Source: Anaeramoeba flamelloides
Taxonomy: Eukaryota; Metamonada; Anaeramoebidae
Length of the DNA: 64,000 nt
Assembly: GCA_027625915.1 (NCBI GenBank)
Contig: JANTQA010000032.1
Location: forward strand, 15,640,001-15,704,000
Direction: 5' to 3'
The notes under the pieces were generated by a model. It was given only the letters and a program-made list of their open reading frames with translations. It was not told where the DNA came from and made no database searches. Shown in pieces: positions 24,189 to 35,000 of this stretch (its first letter is position 1; each line of letters starts with the position of its first letter). A program made the position numbers and the translations under genes.

Positions 24189-27100
24189 TTCTTCTTCTTC
24201 TTCTTATTTTTATTTTTATTCTTGGTATTTTATTAAAAAATAGACTGTTCGTGGAATTCGAACAAGAACATGGAGTGATTTCCAATCACTTGAATCTCTT
24301 TATAGGAATCAATATCCAGATCTTTTTGTTCCACCGTTATTGGACTTTAGTCCAAATGGTGCAAATGGGTTCAATAGTATTGGCGAATCAAGATTATATA
24401 CTGGTGGGTTGTTTTTAAAACGAATTTCTAGCCATCCAATTTTGTCGAACGATTCCATTTATCTTGAATTCTTAAGGGCTGATTCTGCAAGGGAATTCAA
24501 AAAGGCTAAAAAAATATTTAAAAGTGAATCTGATGAGTTTTGGACCACTGTGAAAACAAATAGACCACCACCAGATATTGTTGTTTCACAACAATTAGAT
24601 AAATTTAGAACAAATTTAAAAACACACTCAAAAATTTCAAAGATACTTTCGCGTGAATTTACTTCAATATCTTTGGTTTGCTATTCAGAATATCATAATG
24701 GTTTGATCAAAATGATAAAAATATTAAAAAAATGGTCACATATACCTTTTGATTGGAGGATAAATTTGGACGAAAATGACAAGCAAATAAATCAAAAAAT
24801 ATCCGATTTAATAATTTCTTGGTCAAGTGCTCTTAAAAAAATTGCTGCTTCATATCATACACAAGTAAATATATTTTTTTTTCTTTTATCCCTTTTTAAT
24901 TTATTTTGTTTTGTTTTTACAATTTCTATGGAGTGGGTCAGGGAATAATTCATAGTATAATCAATTATTCAAAAAAATATCAAAGTTATCTTACATATTC
25001 TTGCTTTTCTTGGATTTAATAATAAATAGAGAGAAATAAAATATAGATATAATTTTAGTAAAATTGTTTTTATTGTGAATTTTTTTAATGGAAGGGTAAG
25101 TTCTAAAGAAGAAAAATATTTTTTATATGTGGTAAGTGAATTTTGAAAAGTTTGTTCAATAAACACACCCTTCTGAGAATAATTGATGAATCATTTTTGG
25201 TTTCACATAAAAAGCTAACTTTTCAAAATGGATATTTTTTCAGAGAATATTCTCTGAGACAAAATTATAATAAATTGTTAATTGTGATAATTACGAAACA
25301 TCACAATTAAAAAGTAATAGTGATAAAGTGTTAAAGTCATTTCAGGATAATGCGCAATATTTTAGGTCAGAAAGGATTATTGGTTGATAAATAAACATAT
25401 CTCCAACAAAAAAAGAGATTGGATTTTTCTCGATAAACAATAAACAACAAAGAAACAAAATTAAATCAACTATCAAATCAAAAGGTTATTGTATTATGTT
25501 TTAATTCTTTTGACTGATCTATCGATCCTTTCAATCAATACTAGCAATCACAATTTAATTTAAATTATTGTTCTTTCTCATCCCCATCCGTGGTTTATAT
25601 TGCCACTGAAAAAAAAACAAAAACAAATACTTGGGATATTATCAAACTTTCATTCATTCTTTTTGGGCTGGATGGAATTCCGTTAAAATCATTTTCTTTA
25701 TTCTCTGGAAACTTTAAAGAGATGACTCAATTTTTAAAGCTTTTTCAATATCATATCCATAAAATCAAGAATTTAAAATAATTATTTGAAGGGCTTGTTT
25801 TCTTTGATTTGTTCTTCTTCTTCACTTAGAGTTACATATTTGAGAAATTTCAAAACAAAAAATTGGAATAGTTTTTTTTTTAATCCATTACTTTGATCTC
25901 ATGGAAATTTATCTTTCTTCTTTAACTTGTGAATTTAACTAGAAAAGGTAATAACCCTTTTTCAAAAAACTTGTCTATTATAAACTATTTTTCAGTCAAA
26001 GAGGCCCAGTTTTATTGAAGAAATAGAATATATTCTATGAGTTTAATACATTATCCTTCGAAAAATAATGTTTTCAATTTTTTCAATCAAAATCATTTTT
26101 TCTGATTTAGTAATTTTTTTTTGTAATTGGCTTTTTTTTCTTTTCTTTTTCTTCTTCTTTTTTTTTTTTTTAAGAATCAATTTGAAAAAAAAAAATGTTT
26201 GGAACTTCAAATTAACGTTAAGAAAAGTGAACCTTTGTAATTTCTTATAAAATAAATACACTTACTATTAAAAAATCTTCTTGTCTAACAATTTTAATTT
26301 CCAAAAGAAATTGAGAAATTTTGCACGAGACCTTTCAATAAAAGGTTCCCAAAACTTTTTTGTAACATTTTTTTTTTTTTTGAAATTTATGGTTTGTTCA
26401 GAAATTTCGTTTATAAATATCAACTTTAATCAGAAGTTTATTATTTCTCGTATTTTTAAACAATTGTATGTTCATTGATTCTGAAAAAAAACTTCAATTT
26501 TTCGTTTTTGGCTGGGGCCAATTTGAGTGAAATGGAGTTTAGATTCCAACCTCTTTTTCTGAATTGGATGTTTAATTATTTGATTCAACAATTTATTTGG
26601 AATTAAAATTAAAAATAAATAAATAAAATTATAACAGGAAAAAAATATTTTTCCTTAAATAAAATAATTTTATACTTTTTGTGAATTTTATTGATTATTG
26701 TGAAATTGTAAACAATTATGTTTTTATAATTTTTCTCCAAAGTATATATGTGGTAATCTTTTCTTATTATCATCGCGTTTTATTGTTATTATTGTGACTT
26801 TTCCAATTTATCATCAAATACCATAATTGTTTTTCTAAAATACCATTTATTTATTTGTTTTTCAAAAACTAAAATAAAATGTATAAAAAGAAAAAATAAT
26901 TCACAAAATAATGAATTTTTAAACAAAAAGACTGGAAAAGTATACAAAATCATTCAAAATCATCAATTTTCAAATTGAAAAAAGACAATACCACCATTTT
27001 GAAAAAAATCATTGAAACAATGTAAGCTCTGAACTGTTACTTATTTTTTCACATTCAGAACAGTTTATAGTAGGAAAATTTTTTATAAAAAAACTTTTTT

Positions 27101-29557
27101 GGAAATTATTTTTTTACTATTCCATTTAACTAAAATGGTTGTCTAACATTTTTTAATGGTACTTTAAAGAACTTGTTCTTAAAAGGATCTTTTTCTTCTC
27201 TCAATGGAGTTATCGAAGACACTGAAGTTAAAATTTACATTTTCATCCATTGGGGATAAAACTTGGTTTAAAATCCAACAGAGACAAACTAGATCGTCCA
27301 ACTTTTCAACGAGTCTCTATCGATCCTTTTATTCCATGCTTATTTAGAAAAATCAGAAGGCGCTCAAACATAAAACCCGCATCTATTATGTGTTCTTAAC
27401 AGTAACTGATTTGAACTATTGGTCTAAAAATTTCTTAACTTGACATGGCAAAAAACTGTTTTTATTTTAATTTTTTTTTCAAAAATTATAATCTGTTTTT
27501 TTTTTTTTTTGAAATTCTAGTAAAAATGGCCTCTTTTCTCTCTTTTTTCGATGAAAAAAAGAGATCAAACGCTTTTTTATTTTTTTGGTAAATGATATTG
27601 ATTTCTTTCGAACCAAAACCAAAAACGCTATTTGGTTTTCGGCATTTTTTTTTAAACAAAGAAAGAGAATCAATTCATTCAATTTCCAACCTTTAAGGAA
27701 GAATTGATTGACTTTTTTCTTTGTCGTCCATTGAACAAATAATTGGGTTACTTAAACCAAATTAATTTTCCAATATTGTAAATCACTTAGCGCAGCGTTC
27801 TTTTGAGATTCATGAGATTAACAACATCGCAAAAAAATTGGTTAAACTCTTCTAAAATAACTTTAAATATCATTTTTAAAGTCAAAATTTATTCGTAAAA
27901 TGCTTCTTATTTAAACTCAAATTGAATTCAAAATTAGAAGATCATAAAATTTTCAAACTTTGTCTAATTACTAAAATGATTTCCCAAAATCTTTCCACAG
28001 TGGCTACAATACTATCCTAAACTTTTCAGAGAAACAATCTCTTTCTTAAAAATAGTTATCAATAATTATATACTTTTTAATTATTACAAACAAAAAGTTT
28101 GAGTTTAAAAAAAATACATTGCATTTTTATTAATTTTAAAAGATAAATCAGAATATTATTTTAAAATTAAGAAATCACAAAATTAAATAAATAAATAAAA
28201 ATGTAAAAATAGAGTAATACGAATCTTTAAAACAATTTTAATTTCTTTTCACGATCCTTAACAAGGATATTCGAGTTCACGTATCTCAAAATTTCTTAGT
28301 GAAGTTTTTCATAAAAAAAAATGACATAAAATGATTTTTGGATCCAAATTGGAGAATATTTTAAAGATCCTGACTTTACATTTTATATGAGATTGGAACA
28401 AATTGGGTTGAGGCTATTTGGTAAATTGCAAAGCGTAGTACTTATATAAGTCAATTTGGGGAGATTTTTATTTTGAAAGGACTAAAAACAAACAACAGTT
28501 TCTCTAAAATTAAAAAAAATGAGAAAAAAAATTCTAGAAATAATCTCTGAAAATTTATTTTAATTATATTTTGTAAAATTTTGAATTTTAATATCGAATA
28601 ATATTAGTTTGAAAGAAAAATTTTATTGTAATTTTTTTGAATTTATCGGTAGTATTCAATTAAAATTAATGTTGGTTATTACACACAAGTAAAAAATCGA
28701 AATTTAAATTTGATGGAGATGGTAACTTTTTAAATAGAATTTATAATCAAAAAATTCTTATAAGATTTTATGATACCCTTCTTTAATTTTTCAAAATTTC
28801 TTTTAGTTCGCAAAATCTAAACCATTTTTCAGAAGAATCAAGGTCTTGTTAATTTTTTTATCTGTGCTTTATTTATTTATTTTGTTCCCTTTCCTCAAGG
28901 AATTATAATAGATACAATGTCATTTTTTCATTACTGTTCCTTCAAGGGTTGGAAAGCTTTTTTTTTTTTTTTTTGGGTGAGTTTTTGTAATGAACAAATT
29001 CAATAATTACCTAAAAACGAATAAACAAAGCTATTTCTTTCTGTATTATTTTTTTCTTTTACTTATTCTTTTCAAAAAATTGTTTTTTTTTTCCTTAATT
29101 CTTTTATTTTTTTTTTTTTTCTACAATTTTTAATTAATTTCGTACATAGTCAAAAGAAGAATTAAATGAAATAATATGTTATTTTACAGAATATAAAGAA
29201 ATGTTTTCAAATATTTTACCAATATTAAAAAGAAGAGAAAAGCTTGATAAAAAATCAAGAAAATTACAAAATTCGCAAGCAACTCTTGAATCTATTAATA
29301 CTGGCACTTTAAAGGGGAGAATGAAGGCTGAAAAGGGTGAGCTGAAACTTAATAGTCTTAGATCCAAATCAGAAGCAACTACAAATATTATTATCGCAGA
29401 AACTGAATATTTAAAGCAACATAGATTAAAAGATACTGGTGATCTATTAAAATCATATATTAATGGACAAATCAAATTCTTTAAAAGAAACGCAGGAATC
29501 ATGAAAGGGATCAGAAATGAAATTACACAATTTGAAAAAATTATTTCAAAATTATAA
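19181..29557 (+). CDS. Sorting nexin, SNX9/18/33 family (SH3-PX-BAR)
   Basis: Peripheral membrane protein expected to bind phosphoinositides and bend endocytic membranes. Five exons: 19181-19350, 19485-19606, 19726-19916, 24244-24864 and 29150-29557, giving 503 aa. All junctions are GT...AG and phases match. SH3 domain aa 1-62: KAIALYD, GWWTG and, across intron 1, GLFPNNFVKLI. PX domain about aa 138-250: TRTWSDFQSLESLYRNQYPD, VPPL, then LKRISSHPIL, which matches the family's second PX helix. The SNX9-type BAR region runs from about aa 270 to the end, with two exons joining as SYHTQ|SKEELNEII. The start at 19181 is chosen because the SH3 strand begins there; 23 codons upstream are also open. 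The linker between SH3 and PX is about 75 aa, shorter than in animal SNX9, and shows no clathrin motifs. In animals this family recruits dynamin and N-WASP, a role only inferred here. Introns 3 and 4 are unusually long. Confidence 0.9.
20188..21861. mobile_element. TTAA-flanked element, family C (1674 bp)
   Basis: The ends are GGACTACGTTTGCAATTTAC (left) and the complement of GAACTACGTTTGCAATTGG (right), flanked by TTAA at 20184-20187 and 21862-21865. This is the piggyBac-type target. No convincing transposase frame; the longest open stretch is 77 codons (21067-21300) and is not recognisable. A second element (20520-21042) is inserted in it. A partial relative of its left end lies inverted at about 28180-28441. 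Confidence 0.75.
20520..21042. mobile_element. Inverted-repeat element, family J, nested in family C
   Basis: The left end ACAGTTCCAGCCCAACTGTG and the right end (complement of AGTCGTTCCAGCCCTACCAT) match imperfectly over about 45-60 bases. TA lies on each side (20518-20519, 21043-21044). About 520 bp, non-coding. Confidence 0.6.
22320..22337. repeat. 18-base perfect palindrome
   Basis: GAGGAAATTAATTTCCTC reads the same on both strands. It lies inside intron 3 of the sorting nexin gene. It is probably incidental but is G+C-richer than its surroundings. Confidence 0.8.
22652..23233. mobile_element. TA-flanked MITE, family D, copy 2 (582 bp)
   Basis: Same family and near-identical length as 10004-10583, alignable end to end, with ends AGGTATTTCCAAAAAAGTGG and the complement of AGCTATTTCCAATAAAGTGG. 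TA lies at 22650-22651 and 23234-23235. Inserted in intron 3 of the sorting nexin gene. Confidence 0.85.
24101..24237. repeat. Pyrimidine microsatellite (TTC / TTATTCG) before exon 4
   Basis: About 130 bases of TATTCG, TATTC and TTC repeats, almost pure pyrimidine on the coding strand, ending a few bases before the intron-3 acceptor at 24243. It probably serves as the polypyrimidine tract and is likely to vary in length. Confidence 0.85.
25240..25257. repeat. 18-base perfect palindrome
   Basis: TCAGAGAATATTCTCTGA is a perfect inverted repeat within intron 4. No function is evident. Confidence 0.8.
25983..26539. mobile_element. TA-flanked MITE, family E, copy 2 (557 bp)
   Basis: Ends AACTATTTTTCAGTCAAAGA and the complement of AACTCCATTTCACTCAAATT, each continuing to a GGCCC motif. 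TA at 25981-25982 and 26540-26541. Alignable over its length, inverted, with 38531-39104. Includes a T-rich tract at 26125-26173. Confidence 0.85.
27149..28130 (-). repeat. Dispersed repeat K, copy B (~980 bp)
   Basis: Inverted relative to copy A (1160-2137). The core at about 27260-27335 is nearly identical to copy A, including ACTAGATCGTCCAACTTTTC. A 67-codon minus-strand frame (27479-27682) aligns with the 68-codon frame of copy A, both ending in KKRE-rich sequence. The class is unknown. Confidence 0.75.
28180..28441 (-). mobile_element. Partial family C element (left end only)
   Basis: The reverse complement matches 20188-20450, including the terminal GTACTACGCTTTGCAATTTA and the internal GAGATACGTGAAC block. 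The opposite end was not found nearby. Repeat K copy B lies directly adjacent and may have replaced or split it. Confidence 0.65.
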
Positions 29558-31696
29558 ATTCAAGATTAATCATTTTAGTATTTTTATTTGTGCTTTTATA
29601 GTTGACAATTGTTTGTTTTATTTTGTTTTGATTTTTTAATTAGTCAAATTTATTAACAAAAAATATTAATCAGTATTTAAAAAATTATAAATATATTCAA
29701 CTATTATAAATATTAATATGTTTTTGAATTGAAAAATCAAATTTTTTTCTCTTTTAACATTTCAATTTACCAATTATTTGTATCATCATTATTAGCCTTT
29801 AAAATGGTCAAAAATAAACTATTTAGAAGATACTTTAAACATTAAGAATGTTGGTGTGACTATATAAAATAATATCTATTGTAAAAAAATTAAAGTAATT
29901 AAATTCTGAATTCTAAATGTTGTGGGTATATTAATTAAAGAATTGATAAACGGCTTTGTTTTATTGATTTAATAGTGTTTACATTGTTTGTTTAATTAAA
30001 CTGTGTTATGTCAAATGTATCTTAATTTTTTTCCAATTATCAATTATTTTTTATTATTTGCCATTCAAGACAAATAAAAAATAAGAAGGATAATATAATT
30101 AGAGAACAGTTGATATATATTTGGAATAAATCTAATCAATCAATATAGTCTTGATTTTAAAAATTGTGGAAATCGCAACTCGGAAAATTAATTCAAAAAA
30201 AAATCTCAAAATTTTGTATTTTTGAAATACTCTCATATAATAAACATTATTATACATAACAATTTTCAAAAAGGTTTACAACTTTAATTAGATATTAATG
30301 GGAATTCAAAAAAAAAAAAATGAAAGTTATCAGGAAGATTTCTTTCATTTTTAATTGTAAAATTTTTGAATTTTTTATTTGAATTAGTCGAGAGATTATT
30401 TAAATCTATGTTTTTTTAATAGTCTAAAAAGAATCATGTTTTTTCAATTATAAAACAAAATATTTCTTTCAAATGATATTGCTAAATTCTATTGAAAAAA
30501 TGTTTTTTTTTCTTTTTTTGGAATATTTTTTTTAATTTTATTTTTTTTTCTGTACGATTTTAAATATTTTATTCCCTATTTTTTTTCCATAAATTATTAT
30601 AAAAATTATTATTTTTTCATTACTTAACGTTCAATCTAAAGTTCATTCATTATAACTAATTTAAAAAAAAATAATAACCCAAAAATAGGTGTTTGTTTTA
30701 AAAGTTAGTAATTTTCAAAAAGGTGGTATTCGATTTTTACTTAGTTTAATAGATAATCTTTTTTTTATGGTATAAAATTATCATAACTTTGAAAAAATAA
30801 TTTATAAAATATATATAACTAAATCCTATAGGTAGTTTCTTCAAACTTTAATATTAAGAATTTCTTTTTTCCTTCTAGTATGTACAAAAAAAGTAGAATA
30901 TAAAATCAATTTATGTATAATATTGTTTATTTCATAATTTAAACACCATTTTTAAACGTTATACTCATCTTAAATAGTAAATTGATATATTAGGCTTTTT
31001 TTTTCAAAAATTTTAACTCGTCAGAAATACTAAATTGAATATATATACCCATTAGTATCCTAGAAAGATAAATAATAAAACCTGTTTCGTAATTCACTTT
31101 TTTATCTTTCTAAAATAAAAACCTTACATTTCAAAAAGTAAAAAATCCTAAAGATACTTCCAACTGATAGAATTCAACAACTAATTCTAATTATAATTAA
31201 AAATTTCTTTTTTAGAAGCTTTAAATACTTTACATCATGATTAATTTTAAAGTCAATTCTTTGATTAAATTTTATAATTTTTTTCAAAATAAGGTAGAAA
31301 ATTTTTTTAATTTATCTATGAATTTAAATTTCTTTTTTATTAATTAAAAATAGCAAAATTTCTCATTTAGATTCTATTTTTTATAATATGAATTGTCAAA
31401 TAATTTTTATATTTTGAAAAAAATAGATTGAGAATTTTTTCAAATTTTTTAGAAATAAAAATTTCTATATAAAACTAATCAGAATTTCATTGATAATGCT
31501 TTATTAAACTTTGATTAAATTAATTTAATCAACATTTCTATACTTTTTTTATTCCAATTTCAAGGATTAGAATGGAAATATTAATAAATTAAAAATACTT
31601 ATATGTTATTTTTTTTTCAAAATCACTTTTTTCCAATATAAAACTAAAAATATGTTTTCTCTTTTTCAAGAATTAACTCAATTGTAAATAAAAATA

Positions 31697-31750
<54 letters not shown>

Positions 31751-32092
31751 AAAAATGTGAATTTTAGATTTAAAAAAAGAGACTAAAATAATTAAATTGG
31801 TTAAATGAGGTTAACTTATTCATTTTATAAGTTTAAATACAAAAAAAAAAAAAAAAATTAAGATCTGAACAACACTATTTCATTTTATTTTTAAAAAAAT
31901 AATAGCTCCTTAAATAAAATATTTTAAAGGGTTTAAAACACATGAAATGGAAATGGGAAAAGAAGATTAATACTAAAAAAAAAATAACAAAAAAATAAAA
32001 TTAAAAAATATTTCATATAAATTTATATAAGTTAATGAATAAAAAAATCACGATCACATTGTGTTATTAATAAATTAACTAAAAATGTAAAT
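29558..32092. other. Gap between convergent genes
   Basis: 2.5 kb without any coding frame, separating the 3' ends of the sorting nexin and GSAP-like genes. It contains a 44-base AT microsatellite (31705-31748) and many T runs. Polyadenylation signals for both genes must lie here, but AATAAA-like strings are too common to assign. Confidence 0.65.
31705..31748. repeat. Microsatellite (TA)22
   Basis: Perfect TA dinucleotide run seen directly. It may extrude as a cruciform. Confidence 0.95.
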
Positions 32093-35000
32093 TTAAAATA
32101 ATCGGTCAAATTTATTAAAATCTATAAGGGGAACATAAATGATTAAATTTGATTTTAGATATTGTAACATTTCTTGATTAAGGTTATGTGAATCCAATTC
32201 CAATTGATCATAAGAGAAGCTCAATGGGTAATAAAAAAAACTGTAGAGCTCCTTAATTGGTATGGTTATTATCTTTTGTTCCACTTGGAAAACTTTGAAT
32301 ATGCGACTGGAGTAATATTCAAAAAGAAATTTAGTATAGTTTATATTGTTTTCTAGAATTTGGAGGGTATCCTTTTTTGAATTGATCATTAATGTTAAAT
32401 GGTTAATAAACTTAATACTTTGTGGTCCATTAATACTTTTTTTTTTCTCTTTCTTTGCATTCTTATTACAAAATTGTTTTGATATTTTCTTCACAAAATC
32501 ATTGTCTACCCTAAAAATTTTGGAATCAATGTATTGTAAAAAAATATGACGAGGAAGAATATGATATCCAAGTCTAATAAAAAAATAATGAAACCCATCT
32601 GGGAAAGGGAGATTTAGTTCTTCAAGTGAAGAATAGAAATTTTCAAATTTTTGGAATATTGAATGTAAAATTTGATCTTTCCTCTTCTTATCAGTGTAAT
32701 TATCAAGGCAAGAGCTATTTCTCACTTTACTACTGCCATTCTTTACACCACTGCTATAATTTTGAAGATTTTCAAGATTATGTAATTCTGTGAAAAGATC
32801 TGTTAGATAATTACCCATAACCTTCATCTTCTTGGTGTTTTTTTTTTGATATATTTGTTGAATTTCTTTGAAACTATTTAAAAGTAAATTTGGATTTTGT
32901 AAGATTTGTAAAGACGGGACTGATTTTTCTCCCCATTTCTTTGAAAACGGGAAAAGATAAAAGCCATATTTGTGGATTTGTTGAAGAAATTTTCTATTAA
33001 AATTAGGCATATCCCTATTTTCAAAATTTTGAGAAAAGTTTGAATTTATTTTACCATCTAATGTTTTGCTAGGTTCAGAATTTGCTACTAATTCATTATT
33101 GTGGTCAATATTACAACAACACATATGGACATCACTACGATCTAATTCTAAATTAGAAAAATGATTAATTATTGAACTTTTCTGATAAATATTATTTATA
33201 TTAGAATTTTGATAATTTTTTCTATTTTTGACTTCATTATCTATTTTATTATCATCTGTAAAAATACCACTAACCAAAACACCAACATTATCAGTTTTTA
33301 TAAAATTACCAACATTTCCTTTTTGATCTGGCACATCTTCATTATCAGACCTGAAAAAAGAATGTTCACTGATTTCTGATGAAAACTTTTTAGTAACACC
33401 CTTTTTATCCACTTCCATATCCTTTTCATTATCACTTTCACCCACGTTGCTATTGTTATCGATATAAACATTATCAGTAAACAATTTATTATTTGAATAT
33501 AATAAAAAATTTTTTAAAAATTGGAAAATTTTTTCAATTTCAAATTTTTGTTGATAAAGATAACTCTTAATATGATAATTCAAATTTTCGATGGTTGTTT
33601 GTTGACTATTTTTTGTTAAAAGTTCTTGATATCTCTTTTGTAATATATATATTAAATGATCAAAATTAAATAATCCACATAATTCAATTCTATTATTAAG
33701 GTTATTATTGTTTTTGGAATAGTGTTTCATATTTTCTGTGACAATTGATGGTAATGTTGCTTTATTTGTAAGTTTATTATTTTGATTTTTTATGTTTATG
33801 GAATTACGAGGATAATTGTCTTGAATTAAATTGATTTTGTGTTTTTCTATATTATTAATTTTTGAAAAGTCATATCCTGAGAAACTACTTGTATTAGAAA
33901 CTAATCTAGATTCAAAACTTTGTAAAGAATCGGAATCAAAATCAGAATCAGAATTATTCTCAGATATAAAATTAGAATATGATAAAGTTCCTGAAGATGA
34001 ACCAAAAATAGAATTAATTTCAATATCATTGTTATAACCTACACTACCATGAGTTTTAGAACTGAAATCAATTGAATTCTGATTTTTTGGTTTTGTAAGG
34101 GATGAAGATACCAATGATGATGCTAACAACGACCTTGGTGACGACGATGCTAAAGATAAAGGTGAAGGAAAAGGAAATTCTTGATTGTTTATTTTGGAAA
34201 TATATGCCCTATCAAGTGAATTATTATTATGAGAGAAAATAGATATCGGAACAGAATCCAAAGTAATACTCCTTGGGTTCAATACCTTTATTGGTTTTGG
34301 GGTTGAAAAGTTATTAATAAATACAGAATTTGATCTAGCAATTTTTTTCATATTCCCAGATATTTTTTTTTGGCTTGCCTTTTTAATAATATCATCATTA
34401 CGATTAGACCTTAAAATTTTATTATAAATTTTATTATGATTAGTGAAAGAAGAGAAATAAAAAGAAGCATTTAATGAATTATTGAAAGTATTATAATGAA
34501 TTATTTTATTTTGTTTTATTTTTTTTTTCTTTAACTGGCTTAATTGTTTATTTTTGCTATTACAAGTATAGTTTGGATTACGATTTATATATTTTCTCTT
34601 ATTTTTAAAAATATTCTTGAATTTGGTATTATTCTTATTAATTTTGTATTCAACCAAATCTAAACCTCTCCATTTGTTTAAATTATTTTGTTCAAGATCA
34701 AAAATTTTATAATTTTTTCCATTTAAATTAGACTCATGGTTCCTTTCTGAATCATAAGAGGCAATAGTTGTTGAAGGTATTGAAAATAATAATTCTCGAG
34801 GAAAGAATTTTTCAACAGACAACGAATCAAAAATCTTTGTAATAATTAATTCGTTAAAAAATTCTTTTGTTAATAGATTTGTATATTTTTTACAAATCAA
34901 CTTAAATAGATTTTGCATCAGGTCTCTTTCTTTTAAATGAACAACTAAGAGATGTATTATTTGGATCAATTCCTTATTATTAATTAAATTTGATTTTATA

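Larger units (their letters stand above)
19917..24243 (+). other. Giant intron 3 of sorting nexin gene (4327 nt)
   Basis: It starts GTAAGA after the codons for KSA and ends in ATAG before ACTGTTCGTGG. No exon-like frame was found inside. It contains the TTAA-flanked element 20188-21861 (with another element nested in it), the TA-flanked MITE 22652-23233, an 18-base perfect palindrome (22320-22337) and a long TTC/TTATTCG tract next to the acceptor. Confidence 0.85.
24865..29149 (+). other. Giant intron 4 of sorting nexin gene (4285 nt)
   Basis: Starts GTAAAT after SYHTQ and ends ACATAG before the codons for SKEELNEII; both sides are phase 0. It holds an 18-base palindrome (25240-25257), the family E element 25983-26539, repeat K copy B (27149-28130) and a remnant of family C (about 28180-28441). 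A 63-codon frame at 25590-25781 is the longest ATG-started frame outside the listed repeats and is not recognisable. Confidence 0.85.
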
